The translations under genes and the position numbers were made by a program. 64,000 nt of DNA from Lunularia cruciata (taxonomy: Eukaryota; Streptophyta; Marchantiopsida; Lunulariales; Lunulariaceae), in the NCBI GenBank assembly GCA_948567375.1, contig OX419758.1, forward strand, positions 52,953,001 through 53,017,000, in the 5' to 3' direction. Below are positions 34,150-43,574 of this stretch, piece after piece (positions within the stretch are counted from its first letter, which is position 1; the number at the start of each line of letters is the position of its first letter). The notes beneath the pieces were generated by a model, which had not been told where the DNA came from, ran no database searches, and saw nothing but the letters and a program-made list of their open reading frames with translations.

Positions 34150-34801
34150 TGTAATTTTCTAAGGATAGGAGAACCTTGAAGAGAAACAAAAGAGAAGAAA
34201 AACAAGAGAAACAAAAGGCTTCATCCCTTAATACTCCAATGTCCCAAAGGAGTACCTTGTCTTTATTATATAGCAAAGAAGATCAACTTAAAGAAAGCTC
34301 CACCCTTGGATCAGATACATAAGTTGGTGACATATCAGCAAGTGCAACTCTTAGATTAGTTGTATGGATTGGTGACATGCCAATCCTTGTCATATGTGAT
34401 TGGTCAAACAAGTTTGACCAGATGCAATGTTTGGTGAATCTTCTTATGAGAAGCTCATAGTGGCATGGGTGAGGTACTATGGAAAGCTCTCAATGAGACA
34501 AACATGTGGGGGCAAGGGGAGGAGTGGGAGAGAAGACAACATCCTTTGCTACAAAGGGAAGAATTGGTTCATTTTTTGAGGCGTAATTTGTACATTTAGG
34601 CCTTTGAAATTGACTCTAAACTTTTTTGAGTGTTTTTTACCTTTGCCCTATTAGTGGAGATGTTCTTTTGGTAACACCTCTATCTGATCTACTTAGATCA
34701 TCATCATCATCATCATCATATATATATATATATTTCATCTCTCAAGATATTACAAAGCCAATTACCATCTCTAGATAGTATGTCTAGTTAGTGGTATTAC
34801 A
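34150..34801 (-). repeat. NL-family LTR, copy 2 (5' LTR)
   Basis: 652 bp with TGTAAT...TTACA ends, homologous to 27907-28643 but without the 160-bp duplication. It contains a CAT/AT microsatellite at 34697-34733. The PBS adjoins it at 34131-34149. It is diverged from copy 1. Confidence 0.65.
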
Positions 34802-34879
34802 ATTATACTTGTAAATCTACGTCTCAAACTAATGCTATATATATGCTCATATATAATTTTTTCTTCTTATTGAAATAGT

Positions 34880-35287
34880 ATTCCTAAAAGATGGAGGAAA
34901 GAAATACAAAAATAGAAGATCATAATGGAAGGTCACATTGGAAACTCTCAAGCGACTGAAGCTCTAAATGCTTAACATGAGCTTAGGCTTTGGTATTTAT
35001 TGAGAAGCAATATAAGATTCTTGAGAAGCTTCCTTTTAGAAACCATCTACTTGGCATAAGCTAAGCTAGTTGTTAACTTGATGTAGAAGTTATCCAATAG
35101 TGGGAAAGTACCTAGAAAATTTTCACCAAGAAGCCTCTTGGGTGCTTCTAGAACATTCTATCAAGAAACTTCTTGAATGCTTCAAGAACATTCTTAGAAT
35201 TCTTATTTGTATATTTTTAGCTATATTTTGCTTATTTTAATAAATTATTAGCCTCTAATAAATTACTACTAGCTCTATATTATTACA
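34880..35287 (-). repeat. CV2 3' LTR
   Basis: About 408 bp related to the CV1 LTR. On the minus strand it begins TGTAATAATATAGAG at 35287, and it contains the same promoter-like region (CAATAAATACCAAAGCC). Directly upstream is a polypurine tract (AGTGGGGGAGTA, complement of 35288-35299), as expected before a 3' LTR. The left end near 34880 is eroded. Confidence 0.75.
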
Positions 35288-35765
35288 TACTCCCCCACTA
35301 TGAGCTATTGATGTCTTTGTTGAAATGGAAACTTCAAAGTCTTGTTTGGCCATTTGATCATTTTGGAAATGAGAAAGAGGTTCTCATGTGGAATCATGAA
35401 AGGGATATAGTTTCCATGTGACCTTGTACTTAATGTGTCATTTGTGGCCATGTTGGATGGCTCTTTGGGCAAGAATATAGTTGACTTTGTATTTTCATGA
35501 TTGTGAACAAGGATTGGAGGAGGAGGAGGAGGAGGAGGAGGAGGAGGAGGAGGAGGTTTTTGGTTATAATTAGTAAAAGAAGATGGGTTAGAGTCAAAAG
35601 GTTTTAATTTTAAAACATGGAAGATAGGATGGATCCTCATGTGAGTAGGAAGTGCATGTTTGTAGATATCAAGAGAAATGATCTAAGTGATATCAAATAA
35701 ACATATCCAATTGGGAGCAAGTTTATAAACTTGGGTGTCAAGTAGGAAAGGAAAGTTATTGGAAC
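35288..35765 (-). pseudogene. CV2 integrase C-terminus and chromodomain remnant
   Basis: The minus-strand ORF from 35640 starts MRIHPIFHVLKLKPF, the same segment as in CV1 (11332). A run of 14 prolines follows, encoded by a GGA microsatellite on the plus strand at 35516-35556. Then comes a much altered chromodomain region (LFLISKMIKWPNKTLKF). In CV1 the corresponding linker is only PPPFPIPI, so the polyproline tract is an expansion. The 5' side (35765-35641) encodes LAPNWICLFDIT and continues across the TK-K insertion at 43425. Confidence 0.75.
35516..35556. repeat. GGA microsatellite
   Basis: About 14 consecutive GGA units. On the minus strand they encode polyproline between the integrase tail and the chromodomain of CV2. 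Confidence 0.95.
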
Positions 35766-36457
35766 TGTGAGCCGGCCTGTCTCTCACTCAAGATGAACCT
35801 CTGATGGCTATTATGGTAGCGCACCATGGACTAAGAAGGCAAGGAACCCCAACTCCATCATACTCCTCCAAGGCTAACACTCCAAGACTCAAGACATTGC
35901 TCACTAGAGAACTCAATGAGAGAGAGATAGTTGCAAATGAAAGGATGATGAGTACCTCCTCACCCCTTGTTTATATAGTGGTGAAATAGTTACGTACCAA
36001 AGTTGCTAATTACCGTAGTAACTCAAGTTACTAGACTAAAAGTCAAGTAAAGTCAAAAAGCAGAAAGGAATATCCATTCACATGGGCATATTCCCCTAAG
36101 CATGTGATCTTATCTTGACCCAACCACTAAGTCAAGGATTCCTCCACATGGGCTATCCTTGGACTAAAGAAGAATCCAAAACAAAAAGGTTTGCGGGCCC
36201 AAGAGTTCTCAACTCTTTCCTCAAAACCAAACACCTAGGAATAATACCAAGTCAACACACTAAAATCCAAAAGACTGGTGTTCATCTTTTCTACTTCCTC
36301 TAAAGTAAGGTCCCCTCTATCTTAGTTATGACTAACTTTAGCTAACCATGACTAATATAGAACCATCCTTTATCTCTATATAAATAATATCTCTTAAGTA
36401 CTTGTAATACCAAGCTAAATATCACAATACCACACACATGCACAAATGGGTGTTACA
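35766..36457 (-). repeat. TK-K 3' LTR
   Basis: 692 bp. On the minus strand it starts TGTAACACCCATTTGTGC and ends GGCCGGCTCACA. Upstream (plus 36458-36470) is a purine-rich TCCGGGAGTAAA that may be the polypurine tract. TATATAAATAA near 36382 is a TATA candidate on the plus-strand text, and CTATATAAACAA on the minus strand near 35975 is the more likely promoter. Confidence 0.92.
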
Positions 36458-36505
36458 TTTACTCCCGGACTAAGTTTTCACTTTGTCCTCAAAGTGAAGG
36501 TCTCT

Positions 36506-37777
36506 CTACCTTCTATGGTACATCTTCAACTTATCATGGTTAATCCTATCAAAGTGTCTTCCTCCCAACTCCTTGAGATCATAGGTGTAATTGCCCCACA
36601 TCTTCTCCACTATGAAAGGTCCAAAGTACTTAGGCAAAAACTTCTTTTGCACTCTCTTGAATCGAATGGAATCAAACAACATTACCCAATCACCTTCCTT
36701 GAAAGGCTCCACCTTCTTCTTGCCTTGCCTCTTGTCATAGCTCTCCTTTTGTTTCCTTTGGGCTTGCTCCACTCGAACCATAGCAACTGCTCTTGCCTCT
36801 TCCAACTCCATGAGTTGATCCTTCCTTGACTTCTCTGCATCACCTCCTTGTGCTTTCTTCAATCTCCTATGAATGCTTTGGAAGGTAGGAAGATCAAAGT
36901 GAATAGGTAAGGTAGACTCAATACCATACACCAATTGAAATGGAGAATATCCGGTGGAAGTCTTCATGGTTGTCCTATACTCCCATAAAACTGCATGAAT
37001 CCTCTTGTCCCAATGATGTTTAGCCCCCTCCATTTTTGCATCTTTGGCCAACATCATGCACAAAGTCTGATTGGTTCTCTCTGCCAAGCCATTGGAATTT
37101 GGCTTATAGGATGTAGTTACTCTATGTGTGATAGAGAAATGTCGTAGCATGGCTGTAGTAATGCTTCCTATAAACTCTCCTCCTCTATCAGAAACCAACT
37201 CCAAAGGGCATCCAAACCTAGTGATAATGCGTTCATAAAGAAATCTACCCACTTCATCTTCATTCTTGTCTCTCAATGGTCTAGCCTCAACCCACTTGGT
37301 AAGGTAATCAGTAACTACCACAATGTAGTGATTGTTCCTTGGGGTTCTATTGAGAGGTCCTACAAAATCCATTCCCCACTTCTCAAAAGGTCCTAGCAAT
37401 GGAATTGATCTAAGTGGTGGAGTGGATGTAGACTTTCTAGCAAAAGCTTGACAAACATGACAAGTTTTGCAATAATCAAGACAATCCTTGAAAATCCCTC
37501 TCCAATGGTAACCTGCATCTAGAATCTTGAAAGCAGTCACCTTTCCTGCAAAGTGTCCTCCACATACTAAACCTTCATGAAACTCCTTTATGAGTAGGAT
37601 AGACTCTTCCTTACCCACTGCTCTTCGAAGTAGACCATCTGCTCCTTGGCGAAAAAGAATATCCTCTACCATTGTGTAAGGTCTAGATCTTGCTGCAAGG
37701 GCCTTCCTCTCCCTAGCATCCATCCCTTCTGGATAGTTACCTTTTGTCACAAAATCCACAATCTCCTTGTACTCCAT
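36506..37777 (-). CDS. pol: TK-K integrase
   Basis: A 423-codon frame that continues gag-pol in the same phase after a single stop. Zinc-binding domain: His67, His75, Cys106, Cys109. Core: Asp137 (GMDFVGPL), Asp197 (VSDRGGEF) and Glu233 (LAERTNQTL), giving the D,D-35-E arrangement with all three catalytic residues. The C-terminal DNA-binding module has YFGPFIVEKMW at about 384-394 and ends near residue 423 without a chromodomain. It would integrate the cDNA into chromosomes. The ATG at 37777 is simply the codon after the stop. TK-J reads through at the same place with a serine codon, so the two frames were one polyprotein of about 1608 residues. Confidence 0.92.
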   Translation of the reverse strand: MEYKEIVDFVTKGNYPEGMDARERKALAARSRPYTMVEDILFRQGADGLLRRAVGKEESILLIKEFHEGLVCGGHFAGKVTAFKILDAGYHWRGIFKDCLDYCKTCHVCQAFARKSTSTPPLRSIPLLGPFEKWGMDFVGPLNRTPRNNHYIVVVTDYLTKWVEARPLRDKNEDEVGRFLYERIITRFGCPLELVSDRGGEFIGSITTAMLRHFSITHRVTTSYKPNSNGLAERTNQTLCMMLAKDAKMEGAKHHWDKRIHAVLWEYRTTMKTSTGYSPFQLVYGIESTLPIHFDLPTFQSIHRRLKKAQGGDAEKSRKDQLMELEEARAVAMVRVEQAQRKQKESYDKRQGKKKVEPFKEGDWVMLFDSIRFKRVQKKFLPKYFGPFIVEKMWGNYTYDLKELGGRHFDRINHDKLKMYHRR

Positions 37778-40700
37778 TCAAACCTCTTGAGTGACTGAGA
37801 TTGTCATGAGCTCCTCATCCGGGAAGGAATCATCCACTGGCTCATCTCTATCATGATCATAGGCTCTAGATAATAAATCAGCATTTGCATGTTTCTTTCC
37901 TGGCCTATCTTCAATGGTGTAGTCATACTCAGACAAGAGTATCATCCACCTTGCTAGTCTCCCTTCAACATTAGGCTTGTTGAAGATGTTCTTCAAAGCC
38001 TTGTGATCTGTGACAATGGTGGCTTTCCCTCCAATCAAGTAGTGTCTAAACTTCTTGAGACCAAAGATCACTGCCAACCCTTCTCTCTCCGTGACAGAGT
38101 AGTTCTTCTCTGCTGAAACCATCTGCCTACTAGCATAAGCTATTGGATGATCATGCCCATCTTGGTCTAATTGACTAAGAGTGCATCCTATAGCTACATT
38201 AGAAGCATCAATGTAGAGGATGAAAGGCTTACTCCAATCAGGTTTAGCAAGAATTGGAGCTACAACAAGGGATTGCTTGAGCTCCTCAAAAGCTTTGAGA
38301 GCCTCCTTGTCTTCCAAAATCACTATGTAATCTACACCCTTCTTCATGTAGATGGTCAATGCATAAGTCTTGTTGGAAAATGAGAAGATGAACCTCCTAT
38401 AGTACCCAACCATTCCCAAGAATTGGCGTAACTTTGTCAAGCTTGAAGGGAATGGAAGGTCTGAGATTTTCCTCACCTTCTCAGGATCAACTGCTATTCC
38501 ATCCTTGGAGATGATGTGCCCCAAAAGTAGACCTTCTTCACATCCAAAAATGCACTTCTCTGGGTTGAGTGATGCATTTGCCTCATCCAAGCGTTGCAAG
38601 ACTTTGATTAGGTGCTCAAAGTGCTCCTCCTTGCTCCCATAGACACAAAAGTCATCAATGAAATCTCTCACAAATTTCCCAATGAAAGGTTCAAATACCT
38701 TGTTCATGAACCGTTGGAATGTGGCTGGAGTATTGCAAAGCCCAAAAGGCATGACCTTGAAAGCGTAAGTTCCCCAAGGTGTGGTGAATGTGGTGAGTTG
38801 TTGATGCTCTGGTGCAATCTTGATTTGGATATATCCATTATAACCATCTCCAAAACTATACCTCTCATGACCTGCAACCTCCTCCAAGATCTCATCAATG
38901 AATGGCAATGGGTAGTAGTCCTTCTTGGTAACAACATTGAGCTTCTTGTAATCCACACATACCCAAAGCTTGCCATTCTTTTTCTTCACAATGACAATTG
39001 GAGACACCCATTCTGAATTCTCCACCTCAAAGATAAATCCAGCCTCCTTGAGCTTATCAATCTCCTCCTTCACAACCAAAGATATTGGTGGGCTAATGCG
39101 ATGTTGCTTTTGGCGGATTGGTCTTGCATGTGACTCCACCTCTATCTTGTGCTCCTCCAAGGTGACTTCCTTCAAATCCTTGTAACTAATAGCAAACACA
39201 TGGATGAACTTGCGGAAAATCTCCTCAAATCTCACCTTCTCCTCCTTGGTAACATTTGGGCCATACTTGAGGGTAGATAACCTTCTCTCTACCTCCTCAA
39301 GTGTCAATGGTGATTTATCTGGGTCCTTCAAAACCTCAGGCTTAGGTGCAAAATCCATAGCACACAAGGGATACACATCTGAATCAGATTCAGATTCATC
39401 TTCCTCCGTGGAAGTCTCCTCTTCCATGCTTGTGTCCACACCTGAAGCTCCTTCTTCAGAATCTGATTCCCAATAATTAGAAGATGGGGTATCTGAATGT
39501 GAAGTGTTGGTGGTGTTAGTCACAGGAATAGTGACTCTATGGTTTGATGGCCCAATCCTCAAGTACCCTTTGTGCCATCGATCAGTTGTGCGTGCTGCTC
39601 TCAACCATGGCCTCCCAAGAAGTAAGTCATAGCTTGAATCCTTCAAGATTTGGAAAGTCATGAGATTTTGAACTCCCATAACTGAAACTACCACCTTATC
39701 CATCACCCCTACTGGTCGAACTTGTTGCTTGTTTGCCATGCTCACCACAAATGTTGAAGGTCTTGAGGGTATCATACCCAACTTCTTCATCAACCTTTCT
39801 GACATGGCATTCACTGCTGATCCTCCATCAACCAATGCATCCTTGATGTTGTGACCATTCACTCTCACATCAATCTTGGAGGCATATTCACAAGCCTCCC
39901 ATGGTGCTGGCTTGGCATCCACCACCCCCATTGATACTGGAACTTTTGCCTTCTTCTTCTTTTTGCTCCTTGTAGAACTCAAACCACCTCTAAGCTCCTT
40001 TCTCAAGGTAGGGTTCAAAGCAATTAATTGGCCCACTGTGATGTTAGCCTTGTGACTACCAACATCCTCCAACACATTGTAGTTCCATTGTTGCTTTGAG
40101 ATCAAGAAGTCCTCCATCCCCAACTTCTTCCTTGGAGTCTTTGTTGTTGATGGTGTTGAGGTGCGAGTGCTCCTAGTAGACATAGGAGTATCCTTGCTTG
40201 AAGTAAATCCTTGAGAAGAGTGAACATCCTCTGCAAAACGAGCTCTCTTCTTCTCTTGTGCCAAAAGCTCCAAATTAAGACCCTTGGAGTTTGAGCACTC
40301 TCCCTTCTCATACTTGCTCTCAACCACATCTATGGATGCTATCCCCTTACCTTTGTTGGGATTAGGAGCCACTTGGGTTTCACTACCTCCCTCTTTCCCT
40401 CTATTGGCTCCCTCATAACCCCTTCCTCCATGGTAAGTGGAATTTGGGCAATTCCTTTGGATATGGCCTCTTCCTCCACAACCAAAACAATTTCTATCAT
40501 TGAAATTGTTGGCTGGTTGGCCTCCTCTATATGGATAGTTTCCATAACTCCTAGGTCCTCTCCCTACATTCTGATCCACCTCTCTCTTCTCCCATAGTTG
40601 CACCACATTGATCTTGAGATCCGCAAGTTGTTCTGTGATGGTTTGGAGTGGATCTTTTGGTGGAGGTGCAAGAATTGGAGCAACTACTACTTGTGGTGCA

Positions 40701-41332
40701 ACCCTTGTCACCAAAGTATCAGAAGTTCCACCATACTTGTAGCCTTGAGGAGGATGCACAACCTCCTTCACCACCAAATCACTCTCATCCCCTTCCAAAC
40801 TCTCCTCCATACGAATTGCGATCTTGATAGCTTCAACCTTGGAAGAAGGTTTCTCATATCTCACCTTGCTTCTAATTTGTGGTCTCAATCCTCCCACAAA
40901 ATTCTTGGTGAGCATGGCCCCTATGCCAATCATTGTAGTCTCCACATCATCCCCACCCTTCCTCAACACTATGCGAAATCTGGACTCCAACTTTTCCACT
41001 CTTTCCACATAGACCCTCACTTTCTCTCCATCTCCTTGCTTGAGAAATGTAACCTCACTCATCAATCTCTCATAACTCTCATCAGGAAGAAAGTTCTCAA
41101 TGAGTGCTGAAGTCAAAGTCTCCCAAGACTCCTCTTCCCCCTCTCTCCTCTCTCTCTTTTGGTATTCTGACTCATACCATGTAAGTGCTGCATCCTCAAA
41201 GAAATCTGGTAATAATGAGGCCCACTCATTCTTCCTCCTCTCATTTTTTCCTATGCAAGCTCTCTTGAAGTCTCTCACAAAGGCCTCCACATCTTCTCCA
41301 TCCTTGCCAAAGAAAACCGGAAGTTTCCCCAT
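37778..41332 (-). CDS. gag-pol: TK-K Gag-protease-RT-RNase H polyprotein (1184 aa)
   Basis: One uninterrupted frame. Capsid-like Gag is at residues 1-200 (ALTWYESEYQKR, and FLPDESYERLMSEV). A CCHC zinc knuckle lies at 282-295 (CFGCGGRGHIQRNC). Protease is around 499-580, with active site LVDGGSAVNAM (DGG rather than DSG/DTG) and LLLGRPWL. An acidic linker covers 620-655. RT spans about 755-935, with NGKLWVCVDYKKLN, VMPFGLCNTPATFQRF and the catalytic FIDDF (891-895). RNase H covers about 1035-1155, with Asp1042, Glu1083, Asp1109 and Asp1152. FGDG at 827-830 replaces the usual FLDG in RT and may reduce activity. The frame ends at TGA (37778-37780), where TK-J has TCA. Confidence 0.93.
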   Translation of the reverse strand: MGKLPVFFGKDGEDVEAFVRDFKRACIGKNERRKNEWASLLPDFFEDAALTWYESEYQKRERREGEEESWETLTSALIENFLPDESYERLMSEVTFLKQGDGEKVRVYVERVEKLESRFRIVLRKGGDDVETTMIGIGAMLTKNFVGGLRPQIRSKVRYEKPSSKVEAIKIAIRMEESLEGDESDLVVKEVVHPPQGYKYGGTSDTLVTRVAPQVVVAPILAPPPKDPLQTITEQLADLKINVVQLWEKREVDQNVGRGPRSYGNYPYRGGQPANNFNDRNCFGCGGRGHIQRNCPNSTYHGGRGYEGANRGKEGGSETQVAPNPNKGKGIASIDVVESKYEKGECSNSKGLNLELLAQEKKRARFAEDVHSSQGFTSSKDTPMSTRSTRTSTPSTTKTPRKKLGMEDFLISKQQWNYNVLEDVGSHKANITVGQLIALNPTLRKELRGGLSSTRSKKKKKAKVPVSMGVVDAKPAPWEACEYASKIDVRVNGHNIKDALVDGGSAVNAMSERLMKKLGMIPSRPSTFVVSMANKQQVRPVGVMDKVVVSVMGVQNLMTFQILKDSSYDLLLGRPWLRAARTTDRWHKGYLRIGPSNHRVTIPVTNTTNTSHSDTPSSNYWESDSEEGASGVDTSMEEETSTEEDESESDSDVYPLCAMDFAPKPEVLKDPDKSPLTLEEVERRLSTLKYGPNVTKEEKVRFEEIFRKFIHVFAISYKDLKEVTLEEHKIEVESHARPIRQKQHRISPPISLVVKEEIDKLKEAGFIFEVENSEWVSPIVIVKKKNGKLWVCVDYKKLNVVTKKDYYPLPFIDEILEEVAGHERYSFGDGYNGYIQIKIAPEHQQLTTFTTPWGTYAFKVMPFGLCNTPATFQRFMNKVFEPFIGKFVRDFIDDFCVYGSKEEHFEHLIKVLQRLDEANASLNPEKCIFGCEEGLLLGHIISKDGIAVDPEKVRKISDLPFPSSLTKLRQFLGMVGYYRRFIFSFSNKTYALTIYMKKGVDYIVILEDKEALKAFEELKQSLVVAPILAKPDWSKPFILYIDASNVAIGCTLSQLDQDGHDHPIAYASRQMVSAEKNYSVTEREGLAVIFGLKKFRHYLIGGKATIVTDHKALKNIFNKPNVEGRLARWMILLSEYDYTIEDRPGKKHANADLLSRAYDHDRDEPVDDSFPDEELMTISVTQEV

Positions 41333-41638
41333 CTTAACCCCTCACTATCTTTCTTTTCTCTTAATTTTTTTTTTCTCTTTTCTTTTCTCTCACTCTATTA
41401 CTAATAGAGTATATACATGACTAACACCATCTGAGAATAATCCACTCTAGGGAACACAAAAGGTTTAGGTTGCTCCAAGATTTCTATAGCAACATCAAAT
41501 CCTAGAGTGCATATTAATCTAACTCTCATGGATAGTTTATCCATAAGTTGAAAGATTATCTTCATCACTAATCTTGAGAACTAGCTGATGAAGGTGGTAG
41601 TATTTCTGTAGCTGTACTAAGACTCTCTCCAAGATCCT

Positions 41639-41863
41639 TCACCAAAGTTGTCCCTTCTCTCCACATAGAAAGCACTTAGACTCACTCTTTCCTCCAAGTG
41701 GTGTAGGTTTTTGGATCCTCTCAACACTCTCTTCAAATTCTATTGTAAACTCTCTTTTCCTCAAATCCACCCCTACAATCACCTCAAACCCTTGGGGAAC
41801 CTTGCATAATCTCAATTTCCACTCTTGATGACCCTCCATGTTCCCCAAGATTAATCTAAACAC
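41639..41863 (-). CDS. TK-K leader ORF with half zinc knuckle
   Basis: A 74-codon frame, MFRLILGN..., containing HQEWKLRLCKVPQGFEV, GVDLRKREFTIEFEESVERI, then GGKSESKCFLCGEKGQLW before a stop. CFLCGEKG is the first half of a CX2CX4HX4C knuckle. In TK-J the region after it reads KASTCP, which supplies the final cysteine. The two copies together imply an ancestral knuckle separate from the one in gag. It could be an upstream accessory protein, an exon, or captured host sequence; none of these can be decided here. Confidence 0.45.
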   Translation of the reverse strand: MFRLILGNMEGHQEWKLRLCKVPQGFEVIVGVDLRKREFTIEFEESVERIQKPTPLGGKSESKCFLCGEKGQLW

Positions 41864-42483
41864 TCAAACATGCTTTTTGTTGATCTCAAACTTCTCATGC
41901 ATGAGATCTCCACTCCACAAAATTGACCCTTCCTCACAATGTCACTCAAATCTCCCAACCAATATGTCATAGTCCTTTGAAATTTTGCACACTTGATCAC
42001 AACTCTAGGGCGTCCCTCCCTGTAAAATTTCAGATCTTTTCATAGAGCCATTTGGCCTAAACACCTTTCTATTCAGCACCCATATTTCAGATTTGGTCTA
42101 AAAACCACCCCCCTCACTTCAAAAACTCATAACTCTTTGCGCAAAAATGATCTCTCTCTAATTTTTGTGGCAGCAGGTAGGATCCAATGCATTGAATTTT
42201 CTTGGAAATTTTCAAGACAATTCACTGAAAATTGAACAAATGGCAGACTCTGTACAATTTTCCAAAGAGCATGCAGTTGCGGGAGCACTTTACCCTATCA
42301 ACTTCCAAAAATTCTAGCCCAGTGCGCATAGAAGCTCTCTCAATAATTTTAAGTGTGCTAACTGAAAGATAACCCAAGCTATCATGTGTAGAAATCTCAA
42401 GTCCAGATCTTAAACTTGAGATTTTGCCCAAAATCACCTTAATCCCCAAAATCTGCAATCCACCTCACACAATCTCTCCAATT

Positions 42484-42517
42484 CCTCTCATGTGTACAAA
42501 GATGTACACATGAGAGG
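42484..42517. repeat. Perfect 15-bp inverted repeat with 4-base loop
   Basis: CCTCTCATGTGTACA, loop AAGA, then TGTACACATGAGAGG. It is absent at the homologous place in TK-J (about 26762), where only the left arm begins, so it arose in the TK-K lineage. Confidence 0.95.
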
Positions 42518-42539
42518 TACAAAATGTACAAAGATATAC

Positions 42540-42754
42540 AAAATCACCTCAAAGACATCATAATGAACTACAGGGTATACAAATGGATCTTGGTTCTCTA
42601 ACATAAGTTCAGCCCTCTCCTCTCCTAATGTTCTCTCCAAGTGAGCTCCCATAGCCTCCTTCTGCCTAATGTAGAATTGGACGCGGAACATTATCTTGCC
42701 TTCTAGAGAGGTCCCGGCAACGGAACCAAAAATGTGAGCCGGCCTGTCTCTCAC
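42540..42754 (-). CDS. TK-K leader ORF overlapping LTR end and PBS
   Basis: An open frame from 42754 across the LTR terminus and PBS into the leader. The part shared with TK-J begins at MFRVQFYIRQKE and includes LERTLGEERAELMLENQD and YPVVHYDVFEVIL. The substitutions between copies are mostly conservative, suggesting that it was once translated. The start inside the LTR may be accidental; the methionine of MFRVQ (about 42691) is a better candidate. After EVIL the copies diverge, and a GTGATT there could be a splice donor. Function is unknown. Confidence 0.45.
42710..42732 (-). other. TK-K primer binding site
   Basis: On the minus strand the LTR end CTCACA is followed by TTTTTGGTTCCGTTGCCGGG. 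TGGTTCCGTTGCCGGGACC resembles the Athila-type TGGCGCCGTTGCCGGGG, with a different first half, so a related but distinct tRNA primer is likely. Confidence 0.6.
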
Positions 42755-43424
42755 TCAGGATGAACCTCTGATGGCTATTATGGTAGTGCACCATGGACTA
42801 TGAAGGCAAGGAACCCCAACTCCATCATACTCCTCCAAGGCTAACACTCCAAGACTCAAGACATTGCTTACTCGAGAACTCAATGAGAGAGAGATAGTTG
42901 CAAATGAAAGGATGATGAGTACCTCCTCACCCCTTGTTTATATAGTGGTGAAATAGTTACGTACCAAAGTTGCTAATTACCATAGTAACTCAAGTTACTA
43001 GACTAAAAGTCAAGTAAAGTCAAAAAGTAGAAAGGAATATCCATTCACATGGGGATATTCCCCTAAGCATGTGATCTTATCTTGACCCAACCATTAAGTC
43101 AAGGATTCCTTCACATGGGCTATCCTTGGACTAAAGAAGAATCCAAAACAAAAAGGTTTGCGGGCCCAAGAGTTCTCAACTCTTTCCTCAAAACCAAACA
43201 CCTAGGAATAATACCAAGTCAACACACTAAAATCCAAAATACTGGTGTTCATCTTTTCTACTTCCTCTAAAGTAAGGTCCCCTCTATCTTAGCTATGACT
43301 AACTTTAGCTAACCATGACTAATATAGAACCATCCTTTATCTCTATATAAATAATATCTCTTAAGTACTTGTAATACCAAGCTAAATATCACAATACCAC
43401 ACACATGCACAAATGGGTGTTACA
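42733..43424 (-). repeat. TK-K 5' LTR
   Basis: 692 bp, about 98% identical to the 3' LTR by direct comparison (around 12 substitutions, mostly transitions, and no gaps). It starts at 43424 with TGTAACACCC on the minus strand. Confidence 0.92.
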
Positions 43425-43574
43425 GAACAAAGCATGATCTTTTTACCTATTTGAAAGGTGAGATCATGATGAAATCTATAGAAATATTGCTTTTTCTTGT
43501 TTTGAGTAACAAAAAGATTAGACTTAGCTTGGTGTAAGTATTGAGAACAAATAACATACATGGATAAGAAGGTG
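43425..43574 (-). pseudogene. CV2 integrase segment between TK-K and GL-E
   Basis: The minus strand encodes QAKSNLF, then FYRFHHDLTFQIGKKIMLCS, matching CV1 (about 11100-11200: QAKSHL, and DDKVMLSS-like text). It joins smoothly to NNFPF at 35765 once TK-K is removed. Confidence 0.75.

Larger units (their letters stand above)
41333..42732 (-). other. TK-K leader between LTR and gag
   Basis: A 1.4-kb leader, long for a gypsy element. It holds two protein-like stretches also present in TK-J (annotated separately), a 15-bp-stem hairpin at 42484-42517, and a pyrimidine-rich stretch just before gag (TTTTTTTTTCTCTTTTCTTT on the plus strand near 41371). No capsid homology was found here. Confidence 0.7.
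35766..43424 (-). mobile_element. TK-K: nearly intact Ty3/gypsy retrotransposon
   Basis: A 7659-bp element on the minus strand: 5' LTR 43424-42733, PBS, 1.4-kb leader, gag-PR-RT-RH, integrase, and 3' LTR 36457-35766. Both LTRs are 692 bp and differ at about 12 positions by my count. GAAC flanks both ends (35762-35765 and 43425-43428), a 4-bp target duplication or part of a 5-bp one. It is inserted in the CV2 integrase, whose reading frame resumes on each side. It has no chromodomain; integrase ends in a GPF-type module. Confidence 0.93.

Noticed and set aside
35305-35640. Polyproline ORF as an extensin-like or formin-like gene
   Set aside because: Its start MRIHPIFHVLKLKPF matches the chromovirus integrase tail, and the proline run is a GGA microsatellite.
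36506-41332. Programmed stop-codon read-through between RNase H and integrase in TK-K
   Set aside because: The related copy TK-J has a serine codon at this site, so the TGA looks like a private mutation.
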